Origin: Chrysomallon squamiferum
Lineage: Eukaryota; Mollusca; Gastropoda; Neomphalida; Peltospiridae
NCBI GenBank assembly: GCA_012295275.1
Contig: CM022668.1
Coordinates: 6,155,896-6,219,895 of the forward strand
Length of the DNA stretch: 64,000 nt
Direction: 5' to 3'
Shown: piece by piece, positions 1-12,026 of the stretch
Layout of the letters: each line of letters starts with the position of its first letter
How positions within the stretch are numbered: the first letter of the stretch is position 1
Notes under the pieces: model-generated
What the model was told of the DNA's origin: nothing
Databases searched by the model: none
What the model saw: the letters and a program-made list of their open reading frames with translations, nothing else
Position numbers and translations under genes: made by a program

Positions 1-861
1 ATCTATATTCAAGTAATTTCAGGGGTTTTAAATTATTTTTTTCCAGGAATGAACTGTAATAAAAAAATAAAAAAATAAAAAGTAAAATAATTAGAGAAAA
101 AAAAGAACAATACGGTACAATAGATTCACTGCTCCATTGATCTGAATACATCTACAGAAACAAAAACAATCAAGTGGCTTTGATATGACAAAAGTCTTAC
201 TGCTGCTTGATGTTATATTTATACTAAGAAAGCAACAAATATTTAATTACGATATAAGTTACAGTGATCATTGTTTCACTGCAGTGATCATAATCTGTGT
301 ACAACGTATTGTCTACAATTCTAAACAAGATCTATTTAATATTTAATTACTTGCGTTTCACTGACGACTTCTACTGCTGTGTTTGTTCTGTGATAAAATG
401 ATTCCATTTCACTGACTGACTTCTATATTAATTGAATTTATTCATCCATTCGTTCATACATTAGTCCTTAATCAGTATATTTGGTTTTCATCTATCGATA
501 TTTACTTATCTATACATTTACTGTTTACCTAGATACTTATATATTTAGCGAAACATCTATCTACCTTTCTATTAATCTATTGATCCAGCCATCTAGCCAT
601 GCATCTCTCCATGAGCCTACGTATCTCTCTATTTATATGTATATCTCTCTATCCATCAATCTATCAGCTTACTTATATACCGAACTGTATTGGCAGTCTT
701 TGATTCTCCCCCTCTCTCTCTTTGTATACATACACATATTCATATAGATATTTATATATATACATACATATATACATAAAATAATTTATCGAAATACATT
801 TAGTTAATTTAATTACTGTTTTTAAAAAAGAAATTAAAAAAAAACTACTATTTCAGCAAAA
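1..861. other. AT-rich leader of FReD repeat unit 1
   Basis: No gene seen. This block of poly(A)/AT-rich sequence plus TATC/CATC-type tetranucleotide sequence recurs, diverged, in front of the other FReD genes: about 6150-7260, 24600-25440, 27960-29050 and 31634-32150, with a shorter match near 17940-18010. It marks the left part of the duplicated unit. Short open frames inside it are Ile/Tyr/Ser-rich products of the tetranucleotide repeats and are not credible proteins. Confidence 0.6.
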
Positions 862-1398
862 AGAAATAACAGGTTACTGCTTTAAGATACGCCTTTGTTT
901 TGGTCGAGACAAATAGCTAACGCAGCTTGGTAAAGACTCGCTGCATTTGGTATTCCAACCTTCGCAGTTATCGTCGTGCCTATATATATATGTAGCATAT
1001 ATTACGCTATAAATGAAAATCTAAAATGACTGTCAGATAAATAAATAGACAGATCGATCTATATATAAATATATAGTAGTATCTAGATACAGTAAATAAA
1101 TTCACGTCAGTAAATTAGACAATTAGCGATCGTTAAGTCAGTTCGCTGCGTCTGTATGAATGTTTAATTCTTCACAAATCAAAAGAGATAAAACAGCCAA
1201 TAAGCACTCAGACAAACAGACGCCTCTGGATGTCGATACGTCTATTTGTGAAGTATTATAAGAAACCAGAGATCTACGGACAATTAGCCTTAATCAACAG
1301 TTTAACGGAGACAGCTTAAAGAATATGATACTGAAATCAAAAGAAAGAAAACTGGATTTATTTTATTTCTTATTTTAAGATTCTTACAAATATTAAAA
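862..1398 (+). promoter_or_regulatory. Conserved upstream block of FReD gene A (putative promoter/5' UTR)
   Basis: The block is conserved in the same position before the start codon in A, G, H, E, D (reversed) and the deleted copy near 25450-25997. It contains a CCAAT box (AGCCAATAAGC, CCAAT at 1197-1201), about 200 bp before the ATG. A TATA-like string (TATTATAAG, 1254-1262) follows, about 140 bp before the ATG. Promoter function is inferred from position and conservation; no transcription start can be read. B and F lack the left part of the block (a shared stretch around AACAGGTTACTGC) and carry TCAAT in place of CCAAT. Confidence 0.45.
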
Positions 1399-3358
1399 AT
1401 GAAATTTTCTAGATTTTATATCTTATTCGTTAATCACGTCATAGGTGTGATACACCGAGACATGGAATTTCGAAACCACGTCATGACCACGACGTCTCAG
1501 TCGATGTTGTATGACTGTTCTGCTGCCTGTGTAGCTGATATGTGTTGTGAATCCTTGAACTTCTTCACGTGTGCCCTGGAGAGTCAACTCAGCTACAAAA
1601 CAAAGAAAGAAAGTTCACGAGATTTTGTCACAAAGAAAGGATCAATTTACCAAGACAAAGATTCTATAGCCAAGGTGAGATACTTTAATTTCTTGTTTAT
1701 TTTATTACAACAACAATTACTACTACTGCTATTACTACTACGACTACTGCTGCTTCTAATACTACTAGTACTACAATTACTACTGGTAATATAACGATTG
1801 CTATTGTTACTACTACTTCTGTTACGAATAGTAATATCGCGACTACTTTTACTACGACTTTTACTACAGCTAATTTTCAGACTACTATTATGACTATCTC
1901 TAATTCTATTACAGCTACCACAGTTCCATCACAAATACTACTATTACTATTCTTTTATTATTATTATTATTATTATTGTTATTGTAACGATTACTCCTAC
2001 TACTGTTATTGTTATTACGAGTAACACTACTACAACTTATACTGTATTGTTAATAGTACTATAGATGTACCAATGACTATTATTTTACTATTGTTAATAT
2101 GGCTGATATTATCACTGTTACTACTAGTAGTGGATTATTCATTTATTTATTTATTTATTTATTTAATTTAATTATTTATTTTATTTTATTTTATTTTATT
2201 TTAATTTATTTATTTATTTATTATTTGCTATTTGCAGACTGTAACTGGAATTTGTGATACGGATGTCTGTCTGTCGTATCAACAATGTCAGGTCATACTT
2301 ATGAATGAGGCGAAATGTATATCACATGACAGTGACGTAAAAACATCAGCTACACAACCCTCCACTGGTAAATGTAATTTAGACAAAGCACTGATAGATA
2401 CATTTGTTTTGTCCGTTTTCTCGATGAACGAATAACTTAGTCTACTAAAAGTGTTCATACATAGAAACCGGTGTATGTATATTTGAAAGTAATTAACAAA
2501 AGCATAATAGAATAGTATCAATGTTTATAATTAAATAATGGTATAGCTTTTCCTGTAAAATATCATTTTTTAATAATGGTTCATATTAAATAAGAAAATG
2601 AAGAAATTACATATTCTTCATAGATCATGGTCCTGATGTGACACGAAACTGTTTTGACGTCATGATGTCGTATCCCTGCTCTGGACCTGCTGTATTGACG
2701 TCATCTGAGGTTAACAACGTGATAGTGTTTTGTGATATGTCAACTCTTTACGGTGGTTGGTTTGTAAGTAGGGACCAGTCATTTTAGATGTTATTTTATT
2801 TTTATTAATTTATTATTCCTTCATTCGATCATTCATCCATTCATTGATTCATTAATTAGTTCATTAAATGATTCACTTCTTTATTTATTCATACCTTTAT
2901 TTGTTAGTGTAGCTTTATTTCTTTTCATTAGTAAAATGTAATACACATATTTACACGAATACAAACATACATACATTGATACATACCTACATATATACAA
3001 ATATGCATACATTCATGCATAGATTCATAAAACACACACACTTACCTACTTATTTACCAACGTCCATTTTTGCCTTAAACTAATGTACAGATTATTCAAA
3101 GACGAATGGACGGATCTACAGACTTCTACAGAACATGGCAGGAATACAAGGAAGGATTTGGAGATGTAGAAAGAGAATACTGGTTGGGTAAGAAATTGTT
3201 TACTAGTTTATGAGATGCATCTATCAGGTAACTGTGATAAACAAGTTTTGTGTTTTATATTGAAAGAAAAATTATACCTCAATATAGAGTCTTAGAATAT
3301 CATTCTTCTTCTTCTTCTTCCTCTTCTTCTTCTTCTTCTTATTATTATTACTCATTAC

Positions 3359-3401
<43 letters not shown>

Positions 3402-4229
3402 GTTGTTGTTGTTGTTATTGCTGTTGTTGATGAAACGAGAACATCTACCAAATAACAAATAAACAGGAATATGAGCTACGTGTTGATCTAGAAGACTTTG
3501 AAGGAAACAAACGTTACGCGATGTACTCGACATTTTCACTGGGTAGTGAGGCGGAGAACTACACTCTACACATTGGATCTTATATATTTATGTTTGTCTA
3601 TATGTGTCTATATGGAGGTATGTATGTAAGAAAACGTGTGCATGTCTGTGTCTATGTATGTATGTGTGTCTGTGAATGTTTGAATATATTTCTCTCTCAG
3701 CATATATCTGTATATGAATGTGTTTCTGTGTCAGTTTGTTTGTTTGTACGTACGTCTGTCATTTCTTTATCCGTGTGGCTTGGATTATAACTGAGTTTCT
3801 GTGTTAATGTATTTCTACATTTGTGCGTGTATCTGTGTATTGGAGATTGTACTTGTATGTATAAGTAGTTTTTGCCAAAAGTGAAAAAAATTTCGTACGA
3901 AGATTGCTCTTGCTATTATTTCGCAATAACAATGATAATTGGGAATTATACTTTTTTCCCGTTCCAAAAGTGACTCACTTTCCGGGCACAATGCTCAGTC
4001 TTTTACAACTAAGGATAAGGATCAGGATACGTATTCTTCAAACTGTGCCGAACTAGTTCATGGGGCGTGGTGGTACACAGCCTGTCACAGTTCAAATCTA
4101 AACGGCTTGTACCTGGGAGGCCTTACTACGGTATACGCGAAAAGAGTTACTTGGAGTTCGTGGAGAGGCCAGTTCTACTCCTTGAAGAGAACTGAAATGA
4201 AAATAAGACCACTTTTCTCTGGAAAATAA
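1399..4229 (+). pseudogene. FReD gene A, degenerate copy (PAN-like + fibrinogen domain)
   Basis: All six exon equivalents are present: 1399-1674, 2238-2367, 2624-2763, 3091-3187, 3432-3582 (truncated) and 3970-4229. Exons 1-4 keep their frames and GT donors, encoding MKFSRFY..., the Cys-rich linker, the VFCDMS...GGW start of the fibrinogen domain and the [14 protein letters not shown] segment. Three lesions then break it. The exon 5 acceptor CAG is GAT. The 3' end of exon 5 with its donor is deleted, so GGATCTTA runs straight into intron sequence. At exon 6 a G-to-A change moves the acceptor AG one base downstream, shifting the frame. In exon 1 the STLEC segment reads CALES, so one PAN-domain cysteine has moved. 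Exon 6 itself is still open and encodes KDKDQD and [10 protein letters not shown]. Closest relative in the window is G. A transcribed truncated product remains possible, but a full secreted FReD protein is not. Confidence 0.85.
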
Positions 4230-4824
<595 letters not shown>

Positions 4825-4861
4825 CTAGTTCGAAACACTTCATCAAGCTTTGTTCTAATCA

Positions 4862-5050
4862 TCTAACGGAACATTCAGTTCATCAAACATTTTTTTAATG
4901 CAACATTTCATGTAGGACTAGCTAATCAAACTCTGTTCTGATGGTAGATTTCAAATCGTCGGAACAGTTCATCAAGCTTTATTCTAACGGAATGTTTCCT
5001 AAATCTAATGGAATATTTCAAGTCGGAACATTTCACCAGAGTATCGTACA
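4862..5050. repeat. Approximately 43-bp degenerate repeat, unit 1
   Basis: Imperfect tandem copies built around GGAACATT and GTTCATCAAACTTTGTTCTA. They are homologous to the better-preserved arrays at 10955-11160 and 62762-63100. Only one clear GAAnnTTC core survives here. Confidence 0.7.
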
Positions 5051-5057
5051 TTAGATT

Positions 5058-5059
5058 AG

Positions 5060-5101
<42 letters not shown>

Positions 5102-5128
5102 GTTGTTGTTGTTGTTGTTGTTGTTGTT
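5058..5128. repeat. (TTA)n(TTG)n microsatellite
   Basis: TTA triplets changing to TTG triplets. The same compound tract is at 26566-26642. Confidence 0.9.
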
Positions 5129-5164
5129 TCAAACAGAACATTACTAATAACAACTGTAATTACT

Positions 5165-5455
5165 AAAGCAGCAGCAGCAGTGGTAGCAGTAGTAATGGAA
5201 CTGCAGCAGTGGTAGTAGTAGTAATTGAACAGCAGCAGTGGTAGTAGTAGTAATTGAACAGCAGCAGTGGTAGCAGTAGTAACTGAACAGCAGCAGTGGT
5301 AGCAGTAGTAATTGAACAGCAGGAGTGGTAGTAGTAGTAATTGAACAGCAGCAGTGGTAGTAGTAGTAATGTAACAGAAGCAGTGGTAGTAGTAGTACTG
5401 GAACAGCAGCAGTGGTAGTAGTAGTACTGGAACAGCAGGAGTACTATTTCTGGTA
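5165..5455. repeat. 29-bp minisatellite (about 10 copies)
   Basis: Tandem units containing AACAGCAGCAGTGGTAG followed by GTAGTAATTG, period about 29 bp. Homologous arrays are at 26685-26915 and, shorter, at 23650-23735. Confidence 0.8.
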
Positions 5456-5492
5456 ACAGTCTTAGTAATAGTGACTGCTATTGTAGAGTAGT

Positions 5493-5752
5493 AAAATAAT
5501 AGTTATAGCAGTAGGAATGTTTATCTATTGTAGTGATACTTCCAGTAGTAAAATAATAATTATAGCAGTAGGAATGTTTATATCTTATAGTAATACTTCT
5601 AGTAGTAAAATAATAGTTATAGCAGTAGGAATGTTTATGTCTTATAGTAATACTTCTAGTAGTGAAATAATAGTTATAGCAGTAGGAATGCTTATGTCTT
5701 GGAATAATACTTCGAGTAATGAGGTCGAATATTACTACCAGAAACAGCATTA
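5493..5752. repeat. 57-bp minisatellite (about 4.5 copies)
   Basis: Units begin AAAATAATAGTTATAGCAGT and end with ACTTCCAGTAGT or close variants. The period of 57 bp is 19 codons, so one frame stays open through the array. Copy number differs between paralogous units: about 4.5 here, 5.5 at 23822, 11.4 at 26955 and 1.4 at 37029. Confidence 0.9.
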
Positions 5753-5788
5753 GTAGCAATAAAACCAGTAATAATGATTAGGATGATA

Positions 5789-5831
<43 letters not shown>

Positions 5832-7528
5832 TCAATAATAGTAGTCGTGCTGTTAATAATAATCAAATAATAACGTAACAAGAACAACATTATATTATGT
5901 AATCAGTATCTTTTTCATTTGCTGTTGGTGCATGTAAAACAGATATATTATTAAATGAACTTACAAAACGAATTTTTCCTTATCAAATCTGTGTGTGTAC
6001 TTCAAAAGGTAGACAAGAAATCACTTTTATTATTGACCTGAGAGGTTGATCTATATTGATCTTTATTGAAGTGATTATTATTATTATTCTTACTGATTTA
6101 TCAATGTATAGCATAATGATATTAAAGAGTGTAACCGATTTTCAGAGATTTTAAATTTATTTTTTACAGGAATGAACTGTAATAAAATGTAAAAATAAAA
6201 ATTTTAAAGATTAGAGAAAAAAAGAAAACAATATGGTGCAATAGTAGTAATCTAAACAACAACAAACCCAACAATAACAAAACCTAAAAAGCAATCAAAA
6301 TGGAAAAATAAAATATAATACCATAAATTTAAGTTAAATTAAATTAAATAAATAAATGACTACTACTACTATTACTAATACTAATATTACTAAATCAACT
6401 AATAATAGTAATTTAGATTGTACCTTTCACTTTACAAAATCCGATCGAATGACACGGAATCAATTTTATAATTATGGAAAACATTTCTTCAGGAATCCGG
6501 ATTCACCCGGGCGTTACGTTTCATCCTGTTTGTTTATTCAGAATTCATGAGAACTGCTTAATACTGCATGAAGATACTTAAACTTTTCAATCCATTACTT
6601 TAGAAACAAGCACCTACATTGACGTGAATACATCTACAGAAACAAAAACAGTGAAGTGGCTTTGATATGAAAAAAGCTAGACTGCTGCTTGATATTATTT
6701 TTATACTAAGAAAGCAATAAATATTTAATTACGATATCAGATACAGGGATCATGGTTTCACTGCACTGATGATAATCTGTGTACAACGTATTGTGTACAA
6801 TTCTAAACAAGATCTATTTAATATTTAATTACGTGTGTATGACTGACGACTTCTACTGCTGTGTTTGTTACGTCATAAAATGATCACATTTCACTGACTG
6901 ACTTCTATATTAATTGAATTTATTCAACCGACCTTTCATTCATTAATTTACTCATTTATCAGTGTATCAGTGTTTAGTTTCGTATCTATCGATATTTACA
7001 TATCTATACATTTTCTGTTTACCAAGATACTTAAATATTTAGCGACACATCTGTCTACCTTTCCATTAATATATTAATCCGTCCATCCATACATACATCT
7101 TCCATGCGCCTCTGTATCTCTGTGTTTATCTGTATATCTCTTTATGCATCTATATGCTATGTTTTTATATATCTAACTGTACTGCCAGTCTGTACAATTC
7201 CTCGCTATCTGTCTATCTGTACTCGTATACATATTCATATAGATTTTCATATACAAGAATAGACACTTAAAGATCGTCAAGTCAGTTCGCTGCGTTTCTA
7301 TGAATCTTTAATTCTCCACCGATCAAAACAGGTAAAATAGTCAATAAGCAGACACCTCCCATGACGATACGTCTATTTCAGAAGTTTTCTAACAACCAGA
7401 GAACAATTACTCTAAACGCAGAAGTCAACGGTTTAACAGAGACAGCGGAAGAACGTAATATTCGAATCATAAGAAAGAAAACTGGATTTATTTTATTTGT
7501 TATTTTAAGATTCTTACAAATATTAAAA
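5753..7528 (+). other. (TAA)n tract, unit leader and upstream region of FReD gene B
   Basis: A (TAA)n tract at about 5791-5829 is followed by AT-rich leader and tetranucleotide sequence, then the shortened upstream block of B at about 7260-7528. The stretch is nearly repeated at 27648-29326 in front of F. An open frame continues upstream of the B start, but the F copy breaks that frame with a small insertion (near 29245), so the upstream methionines are not used as the start. No other gene seen. Confidence 0.55.
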
Positions 7529-8100
7529 ATGAAATTTTCTGGATTTTATATCTTATTCGTTAATCACGTCATAGGTGTGATACATCGAGACATGGAATTT
7601 CGAAACCACGTCATGACCACGACGTCTCAGTCGTCGTTGTATGACTGTTCTGCTGCCTGTGTAGCTGATATGTGTTGTAAATCTTTTAACTTCTTCACGT
7701 CTACCCTGGAGTGTCAACTCAACTACAAAACAAAGGAAGAAAGTTCACAAGATTTTGTCACGAAGAAAGGATCAGTTTACCAAGACAAAGATTCTATAGA
7801 CAAAGTGAGATATTTTAATTTTGTGCTTATTTTTATACATCTTCTACTGTTATTGCTGCTTCTATTACAGGTACCACAGTTCCACCACAACTACTACTAT
7901 TAATACTGCTAGTATTACCGGAACTACTACAAAATTATTTTATCATTATTGTTACGATTGCTACTACTACTGTTATTGTTACTATTAGTAAAGCTACTAC
8001 AACTAATACTGCATTGTTAATATTACTATAGATACACCTATGACTATTATTTTACTACTACTAACAGTATTTATTTATTTATTTATTTATATTTATTTTA

Positions 8101-8161
<61 letters not shown>

Positions 8162-10333
8162 TTTTTTTGCTATTTGCAGACTGTATCTGGAATTTGTGGT
8201 ACTGACGTCTGTCTGTCGTATCAAAAATGTCAAGTCACACGTATGAATGATGTGAAATGTGTATCACGTGACAGTGACGTAACACCATCAGCTACTCAAC
8301 CTTCCACACGTAAATCTAATCTAGACAAAGCACTCATAGATAAATTTGTTTTGTTCGTTTTCTCGATGAACGAATAACTTAGCCTACTAAAAGTATTCAT
8401 ACATAGAAACCTGTATGAAAGTAACTAACACAAATATAAAGGAATAGTATGAAAGTTTGTAATTAAATTATGGTACAACTTTTCCTCGAATTAACAGATT
8501 TTAATATTGGTTCATATTAAATAAGAAAATGTAGAATTGCATATTCTTCATAGGTTTTGTTCCTGATGTGATGCGAAACTGTTATGACGTCATGATGACG
8601 TTTCCATGCTCTGGACATTTTGTATTGAAGTCATCTCAGGTTAACAACGTGCCAGCGTTTTGTGATATGTCAACTCTTAACGGTGGTTGGTTGGTTAGTA
8701 AGTTTATTTGTGTCCATTAGAAAAATTATATGTAAATGAATACAAACATACATACATAGGTACATACATACATAGGTTCATACTTACATACAAATATATA
8801 TAGATATATATTTACATACATACAAATATGTATACTTATATGCATACATATATAAAACACACATACACACATACATACACACATACTTACCTACTTATTT
8901 ACCTACGTCCATTTGTGTCTTAAACTAATGTGCAGATTATACAAAGACGGATGGACGGATCTACAGACTTCTACAGAACATGTCAGGAATACAAGGAAGG
9001 ATTTGGAGATGTAGAAAGAGAATACTGGTTTGGTAAGAAATTGTTTACTATTTCATGAGATGCATCTATCAGGTAACTGTGACAAATAATTTTTGTGTTT
9101 TATGTTCAAAGAAAAATAAATATAAAGTCGTAGAATATTTTGATTCTTCTTTTTCTTCTTCTTCTTCTTCTTCTTCTATTTCTTCTTTCTATTATTATTA
9201 TTATTACTGCTGTTGTTCAGGAAACGAGAACATCTACAAGATAACAAGTAAACAGGAATACGAGCTACGTGTTGATCTAGAAGACTTTGAAGGAAACAAA
9301 CGTTACGCGATGTACTCGACATTTTCACTGGGTAGTGAGGCGGAGAACTACACTCTACACATTGGATCTTACAGCGGAAACGCAGGTTGGTCTGGCATCA
9401 GTCAATAGAAACAATAAAAATATATTCTTGTATTATAATATGCTGATGATACAAAGTAATATCTATGATAAAATTTAGTGTATATGTTCAATCAAAAATC
9501 TGTTAACCGAATATCAAATCAACTACCATGTTCAATGTTCTTTCTGTGAGGTATTTAATTTAGTAAACGTCATAACTGTTTCACTCAGTTTTAGCTATAA
9601 CAAGTTAAAACAGACCTAATGAATAACAGTGATATATATATATATGGAGGTATGTCTGTATAAAAACGTGTGCCTGTATGTCTCTGTGTATGTATGTATG
9701 TATGTATGTGTGTCTGTGTATGTTTGAAAAAGTTTTCTGTCTGAGTATGTGTTTGTATACATGTGTGTTTCTATATCAGTGTGTTTGTTTTTGTACGTCT
9801 TTCGTGTGCGTATCCGCGTTCCTTGGTTTATAACTGGGTTTCTGTTTTAATGCATTTATACATTTGTGCGTGTGTCTGTGTGTGAGGCCGTATATATTTA
9901 TCTGTGTGTCTATCCATGCGTATAAACGTGTGAGTGCGTCTGTATATTAAAGATTTTATTTGTGTGTATAACTCGTTTTTGCCAATAGTGAACAAAATAT
10001 AGTACGAAGACTGCTCTTGCTATTATTTCATAATAATAATGATAATTTACACTTTTTTCCCGTTCCAAAGGTGATTCACTTACCGCGCACAATGGTCAGT
10101 CTTTTACAACTAAGGATAGGGATCAGAATTCGCATTATTTGAACTGTGCCGAACTCTTTCATGGAGCGTGGTGGTACGCAGCCTGTCACAGTTCAAATCT
10201 AAACGGCTTGTACCTGGGAGGCCCCTTACAAACGGTTTTCGCCGAAGGAGTTACTTGGAGTTCGTGGACAGGCCAATACTACTCCTTGAAGAGAACTGAA
10301 ATGAAAATAAGACCAATTTTGTCTGGAAAATAA
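7529..10333 (+). CDS. FReD gene B: secreted PAN-like/fibrinogen-domain protein, intact, 356 aa
   Basis: Spliced model: 7529-7804, 8180-8309, 8554-8693, 8936-9032, 9221-9385, 10071-10333. Intron phases are 0,1,0,1,1 and all introns are GT-AG; the exon 3 donor is a weak GTTAGT. The start MKFSGFY is conserved in all copies. Residues 1 to about 20 look like a signal peptide. Residues about 40-70 carry the PAN/Apple-like pattern [14 protein letters not shown]...LECQL. Residues 93-135 form a linker with four cysteines. The fibrinogen domain runs from about 140 to the end, with [48 protein letters not shown] and MKIRP. Known role of the family: extracellular lectin-like recognition through the fibrinogen domain. 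Oddities: the conserved Trp of FYRTW is Cys (TGT 8981-8983), shared with F; the calcium-site acidic run reads DRDQN instead of DKDQD; and one extra residue lies in GGPLQTV. The ligand is unknown. Confidence 0.88.
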
Positions 10334-11635
10334 AACCAGTTTTGTCTCTGAAGTTTAAAACCAAATTTAGTTTTGAAGATTAAAATTCAGCTTCTTCTTT
10401 TAAGTATTCTATCAGTTTAAATATCAAGGACAATATGAAGATGTTTATTTAATTACTTGAAAATTGTATTTTGTTTTAATTGGTTATTTATTATTTGTTT
10501 GTTCAAATGTTTAATTTTGTTTATTTCTTTCTTAGAGGTATTAATTTTCAATGAGCTATTGTTATTCCATATTTTAAAACAAAAATTAGTTAATCAAGCT
10601 TTGTTCTAGTGGAACATTCCATGCTAGAACAGTGAACCAAGCTTTGTTCTAAAGGAACATTCAACAAAACAGTTCATCAAAATTTGTTCTAGAGGAAAAT
10701 TCCGTGAAACACGTTCATACAAAATCTTTTTTGTTCTTTTGAGTCGTGTATAAGTTTTAATATCTCTCGGCAGTATGAAGATGTTTATTTAATTACTTTA
10801 AAATTATATTTGTTTTTAATTGGTTATTTAGTATTGGTTTATTTACACGTGTGTTCGTTGTTTATTTATTTTCTCTTATTTTTTTCTCAGAGGGATTAAT
10901 TTTCAATGAGCTATTTTTATTCCATGTTCTAAAATAAAGATCAGTTGATGAAGCTGTGTCTTGAAGGACGAGTTCATCAAACTTTTTGTTGTAAAGGAAT
11001 ATTTCATAAAACTTTCCATGGAACATTCCAATTCGGAACAGTTAATCAAGCTTTGTTCTTATTGAATATTCCATGTCGGATCAGGATCGTCAAACTTCGT
11101 TCTAATGGAACATTCCGCCGGAACAGTTCATCAGGCTCTTTTCTAAAGGAAGATTCCGTGCGTAACCACGCTGTATATCAATACTGTTTGAAACACGTTG
11201 ATATAACACCTTTCTTTTTCTTCTGTTGTTATCACTTGATGTCTCTCTGTTTATATTTACCTTTTAGAAAGCTATTAACAGCTTCTTTTTTTAGAACATT
11301 AAATGTTTTATCTGAAACTTGGTGTCACACAATAGTTCATACTTCAAGCTGAAGAGCTTATTAAGGGAAGACACTTCCGTTTCTATTGATTTTCTTTGAC
11401 GTTATTTTTTCGTTCCGCGAAATATTCAGGGGATTTAGATCGAGTTGTCATTTAATAAACTTTTAATTTCTGCGAGTGAATTCTCTCGTTATAATGTTTT
11501 GTACAGGGAATTATCAGTCAGACAAGTATAATTAATAAGTTCCCCTTTGTTACAAATAATAATAATAATTTGTGACTCCATTTAATAAAAAAAACGATTA
11601 GTTTAAACAGAAATATCTTCAGAATATATTTGATA

Positions 11636-11640
<5 letters not shown>
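10334..11640 (+). other. 3' flank of FReD gene B with two blocks of approximately 43-bp repeats
   Basis: AATAAA overlaps the stop region (about 10328). Repeat blocks lie at about 10590-10710 and 10955-11160. Several copies keep the palindromic form GGAAnnTTCC, for example GGAACATTCC at 11020-11029 and 11107-11116 and GGAAGATTCC at 11148-11157. The whole flank is repeated after H at 62492-63560. The 135-codon open frame at 10945-11352 is a read-through of these repeats and is not called as a gene. Confidence 0.65.
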
Positions 11641-11672
<32 letters not shown>

Positions 11673-11975
11673 ATTATTATTATTTTTGTTATTATTATTA
11701 TTATTGATACGATTACTGCTACTGCTGTTATTGTTACTACTAGTTACACTACTACAACTTATACTGTATTGTTAATACCAATGTCTATTATTTTACTGCA
11801 GTTAATATGGCTGATATCATCATTATTACTACTAATAGTGGATTATTTATTTATTTATTTATATATTTATTTATTTATTGTTTTATTTATTGTTTTTTTA
11901 TTTATTTTTTTTTTTTTATTTTAATTTTATTTTTTCCTTTGTTTTTTTATTTATTAATTTTTTTTTTATTATTTT

Positions 11976-12026
<51 letters not shown>

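Noticed and set aside
6356-6550. 64-aa open frame upstream of B
   Set aside because: The copy near 28170-28370 carries changes and an indel that break the frame; the first part is an ACT-repeat product.
7361-7528. Upstream in-frame methionine start for gene B
   Set aside because: The near-identical copy F breaks that frame by a small insertion, whereas MKFSG is conserved in all copies.
10945-11352. 135-aa open frame downstream of B, and its counterparts at 62760-63318
   Set aside because: It reads through the 43-bp repeat and the frames differ between the two paralogous flanks.
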